Below are positions 61,466 through 64,000 of a DNA stretch of 64,000 nucleotides, in pieces. The DNA lies in the NCBI RefSeq assembly GCF_937616625.2, contig NC_065576.1:16370501-16434500 (forward strand). Direction: 5' to 3'. The notes beneath the pieces are model-generated. The model ran no database searches. It saw only the letters and a program-made list of their open reading frames with translations, and was not told the DNA's origin. Within the stretch, counting starts at the first letter, position 1; every line of letters starts with the position of its first letter. The DNA is from Mercurialis annua. Taxonomy: Eukaryota > Streptophyta > Magnoliopsida > Malpighiales > Euphorbiaceae. The translations under genes and the position numbers were made by a program.

Positions 61466-62236
61466 ATGGAAGAATTCGAAATAACTACGACCAAGGTAGT
61501 AAAAGTAGGGACAGACATCCCAAAAGAGGTGAAAGAGGGGATAAAGTCCATCCTAAAGAACAACGTGGAATCATTCGCTACAGAACCAGCAGAGATCAAG
61601 GGAGTTGATCCGCAAATTGCTTCACACAAGCTAAACATAAAGTCAGGGAGCAGACCCGTGGTACAGAAGAAACGACGATTCACAGAGGAGAGGCAGAAGG
61701 TTATCACAGACGAGGTTAACGTGGTAGAAGTAGCTGGTTTCATCCGAGAAATATACTACCCAGAATGGGTGGCCAACGTGGTCCTAGTCAAGAAGTCAAA
61801 TGGGAAATATCAAATGTGTGTGGATTTCACCGACCTAAACAAGACTTGTCCCAAAGACAGTTACCCGCTCCCAAGCATAGACCAGTTAGTAGACTCAACC
61901 GCATGCTACCTTCTGTATAGTTTCATAGATGTTGCACAAGGGTATCACCAGATACCCATGGATAAGGAAGACCAAGAGAAAACCTCCTTTGTGACAGACA
62001 AAGGGACGTATTGCTACAACGTCATGCCGTTTGGACTAAAGAATGTCGGAGTAACGTACCAGAGATTGGTAAATTTCATGTTCAAAGATCAATTAGGAAG
62101 AAATGTCGAAGCCTATGTCGACGACATAATTGTAAAGAGTCTCACTGCGGAGAAGCACGCCCAAGACCTAGAAGAAACTTTCTCAGTCTTCAACAAATTC
62201 AGAATGAAGCTTAACCCAGCCAAATGCGCCTTTTGA
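61466..62236 (+). pseudogene. Reverse transcriptase of the Tat-like element
   Basis: 256 open codons. Motifs: CVDFTDLNKTCPKDSYPLP (118-136), the first catalytic aspartate in SFIDVAQGYHQ (D155), MPFGLKN (187-193), and the catalytic YVDD at 217-220. The frame ends in TGA at 62234-62236 where the family has glycine (CAFGV), a GGA to TGA nonsense. The palm is otherwise complete, so it is the best-preserved part of this element. Confidence 0.92.
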
Positions 62237-62942
62237 GTAAAAGCAGGGAAGTTCCTAGGATACCTGATCAGCCAGCGAGGGATAGAGGCTAACCCCCGAG
62301 AAGATCCAAGCCATAGCAGACATGAAGGCTCCACAAAATATCCGAGAGGTACAGAAGTTAACGGTCGCGTCACAGCACTGGGACGTTTCATCTCTTCATC
62401 GGCTAAAAAATGCTTGCCATTTTTTAAGCTGCTAAGGAACATGAAAAAATTCACTTGGGATGAAGATTGTTAGAAAGCCTTTGAGAATCTGAAGTCTTTC
62501 CTGACTCAGCCACCGCTACTGAGTAGGCCTATTGCAGGAGAAACGTTATGCCTCTACCTCTCAGTAGGGAAAGAGACAATCGCCTCTGTTCTGGTCCGAG
62601 AAGAAGGGGAAGAACAACAACCTGTCTATTATGTCAGCAGAACGCTCAAAGGTGCAGAACTCAACTACCCAACCATCGACAAATTGGCATTAGCTCTGGT
62701 GGTAATCACGAAGAAGCTGAAACCATATTTTCAAGGACACACAGTCATCATCCGAACAAATCAACCCCTACAAAAGGCTCTCCATCACCCAGAAACATCG
62801 GGAAGGTTGGTAAGCTGGTCAGTGCATTTGGGAGAGCACGATATCAGATATGAGTCACGGAAGATGCTGAAGGCACAAGCATTGGCGGACTTCGTTGTAA
62901 AAATGACAGAAAAACCACCTGACGCAGTCACAGAGGACATAA
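62237..62942 (+). pseudogene. RT connection and RNase H of the Tat-like element
   Basis: After the TGA the translation continues KFLGYLISQRG. It then shifts frame near 62296, where a run of C bases appears two nucleotides too long. From 62520 it reads RNase H: LYLSVGKETIASVLV, QPVYYVSRTLKGAELNY, HTVIIRTNQPLQKAL, then LKAQALADFV. Stops and shifts make it inactive. Confidence 0.85.
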
Positions 62943-63053
62943 CCTGGAACTTATTTAGAGACAGAGCCTCTAGTGAACAGGAGCAGGAATAGTTTTATCT
63001 GGACCTCAGAAGTTTGTCATAGAACACACAGTACACTTAAAGTTCAAAGCTAC
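62943..63053 (+). pseudogene. Start of the second (archaeal-type) RNase H domain, truncated
   Basis: WNLFRDRASSEQ corresponds to the W-x-L-x-x-DGASS start of the extra RNase H domain found in Tat-lineage elements, with R replacing G. After a stop, SGPQKFVIEHTVHLKFKA is readable in another frame. The domain is cut at 63053 by the next element. Confidence 0.72.
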
Positions 63054-64000
63054 TGTTGGCAAATAATCGCAAGTGTACGATATCGCGCAAGTAATATAAC
63101 TTGGAAGACCAAGTATCGAACCCACAAGGAACAATGAATTAAACAACTAATTTCTAATATTCTTTAATTGGCTAGTAGAAAAATAAATGTATTTATGTAA
63201 ACTAAATAAAATCCAACTTAATTCAACTTCAAGTAATTAAACTAAAAATCTGAACTTAAACAAATAAATTCAGGTTTAAACAATAATGATAAAAAGCTCA
63301 AGGATTGATAATTCCAAATAAACTAGTAAAAGAATGGATTAACATTTATCTAGTGATTTTATTATGAATCGAGCTATTCTAATGCACCGAATCCCGCTCT
63401 CTCAAGCCTCAAAGATTCGAATAAAATCACAATCTAATTTACTAATCAATTACTAACTTGCTCTCACAATATTAAAACTGAATTAAAAAAACTAAATTGT
63501 AATTATGAAGCAAACTCAACGACTACCTAAATTCCAACCCGCTCTCACGGCGTTTTCCTCTAAGTTTTTAATTACCTATGTCTATTTAATTAACAATCTC
63601 TCAATTAGTTAATTAAACACAAAATCATGAACTAAGTGATCAAATTAATTCAAGCATTAATCTTAGTAATTAAAACACAATTTCACTCACTTAATAAATC
63701 CTAATCCAATTCGAAAACTAATCTAAGTGTTCATATCAATCCCCGAACAAAGGATTTAGTTACGCATGCTTAAGCTTAAATTAAACAAAGAAGAAGATGA
63801 AGAATTAAACATAATTAGAACAATAAATACCGAAGTTGTCAATTTCGGAAGAATCGTCTAGATTAAACTTGAAATCTTCACAATCGTTCTTTGCAGAAAC
63901 TAATAATAAACTACTTATAAACTGCTGAGAAACAGAAGCTAAAACGCTATTTTACGAGAATGAAAATAAAACTAATGTATTCTACTTCTTAAAACTAGTC
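63054..64000 (-). mobile_element. LTR-like sequence inserted in Tat pol, runs off the right edge
   Basis: Begins TGTTGGCAAATAATCGCAAG exactly where the Tat RNase H homology stops. On the minus strand its end reads CTTGCGATTATTTGCCAACA, after a GTGGGTTCGATACTTGGTC block often seen near the 3' ends of long plant LTRs. The sequence is AT-rich and without coding frames, but has two GC-richer CCCGCTCTC blocks (63391 and 63538). It may be an LTR of a gypsy or large non-autonomous element; the family is not recognised. Confidence 0.6.

Larger units (their letters stand above)
58416..63053 (+). mobile_element. Decayed Ty3/gypsy element of the Tat lineage, 3' end cut off
   Basis: A short LTR, PBS, gag, protease, RT and RNase H in order on the plus strand, then the start of a second RNase H-like domain, which is a feature of the Tat lineage. 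It ends at 63053 where an unrelated sequence begins. Integrase and the 3' LTR are not in the window. Reading frames are broken in at least six places. Confidence 0.88.

Overview
This is plant nuclear DNA with no recognisable host gene. It is AT-rich, carries several LTR retrotransposon families typical of flowering plants (a Tekay-like Ty3/gypsy chromovirus, a Tat-like Ty3/gypsy element, a Ty1/copia element), and is built on a long satellite array. I cannot name the species. The setting is heterochromatin (pericentromeric, centromeric or another satellite block); that placement is inference.

The backbone is one satellite array running from 1298 to 58415, always in the same orientation, of which about 22.2 kb survives in five blocks (1298-6491, 12235-12707, 27423-33314, 43734-48738, 52783-58415). 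The unit is 59 bp, made of two half-modules: A (about 30 bp, starts GCTTAAATCGCTAAAAAGG, ends GAAACGTTTG) and B (about 29 bp, starts GATTTGTTTCGTAACG, ends TTTTAAACGTTTG). Both end in AAACGTTTG. Units occur as A-B and A-B-B, and in places are organised into higher-order repeats of about 1150 bp and 750-824 bp.

Retrotransposons have split the array. From left to right: a gypsy LTR end (1-1297, minus); a solo LTR (6492-12234, plus, TSD GGCTT) with a second solo LTR inside it (8658-11612, plus, TSD CTGGC); a third solo LTR (12708-27422, plus, TSD TGGAT) split by a full-length Tekay-like element (12853-24463, minus); a decayed Ty1/copia element (33315-43733, plus, TSD TAAAC) whose 5' LTR holds a truncated gypsy LTR (33744 to about 36384, minus); a truncated gypsy LTR (48734-52782, minus) holding a copia solo LTR (49840-51774, minus, TSD AGAAC); and a decayed Tat-like element (58416-63053, plus) cut by another LTR-like sequence (63054 to the window end). 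Several target-site duplications are perfect, so the array can be rejoined in phase across those insertions.

The only nearly intact coding capacity is the Tekay-like gag-pol (minus strand, 21004 down to 16085): gag, zinc knuckle, protease, reverse transcriptase, RNase H, integrase and C-terminal chromodomain in one frame, broken by two nonsense codons. Its two 3.1-kb LTRs differ at about 25 positions by eye, so it is the youngest insertion. The other pol regions are pseudogenes with many stops and frameshifts.

The parts with most novelty are the bimodular palindrome-linked satellite with its higher-order structure, the clustering of insertions beside its AAACGTTT palindrome, and the shared architecture of the gypsy LTRs: a conserved upstream block, an exchangeable CpG-rich or hairpin cassette, a TATA box, and a conserved downstream G-box.
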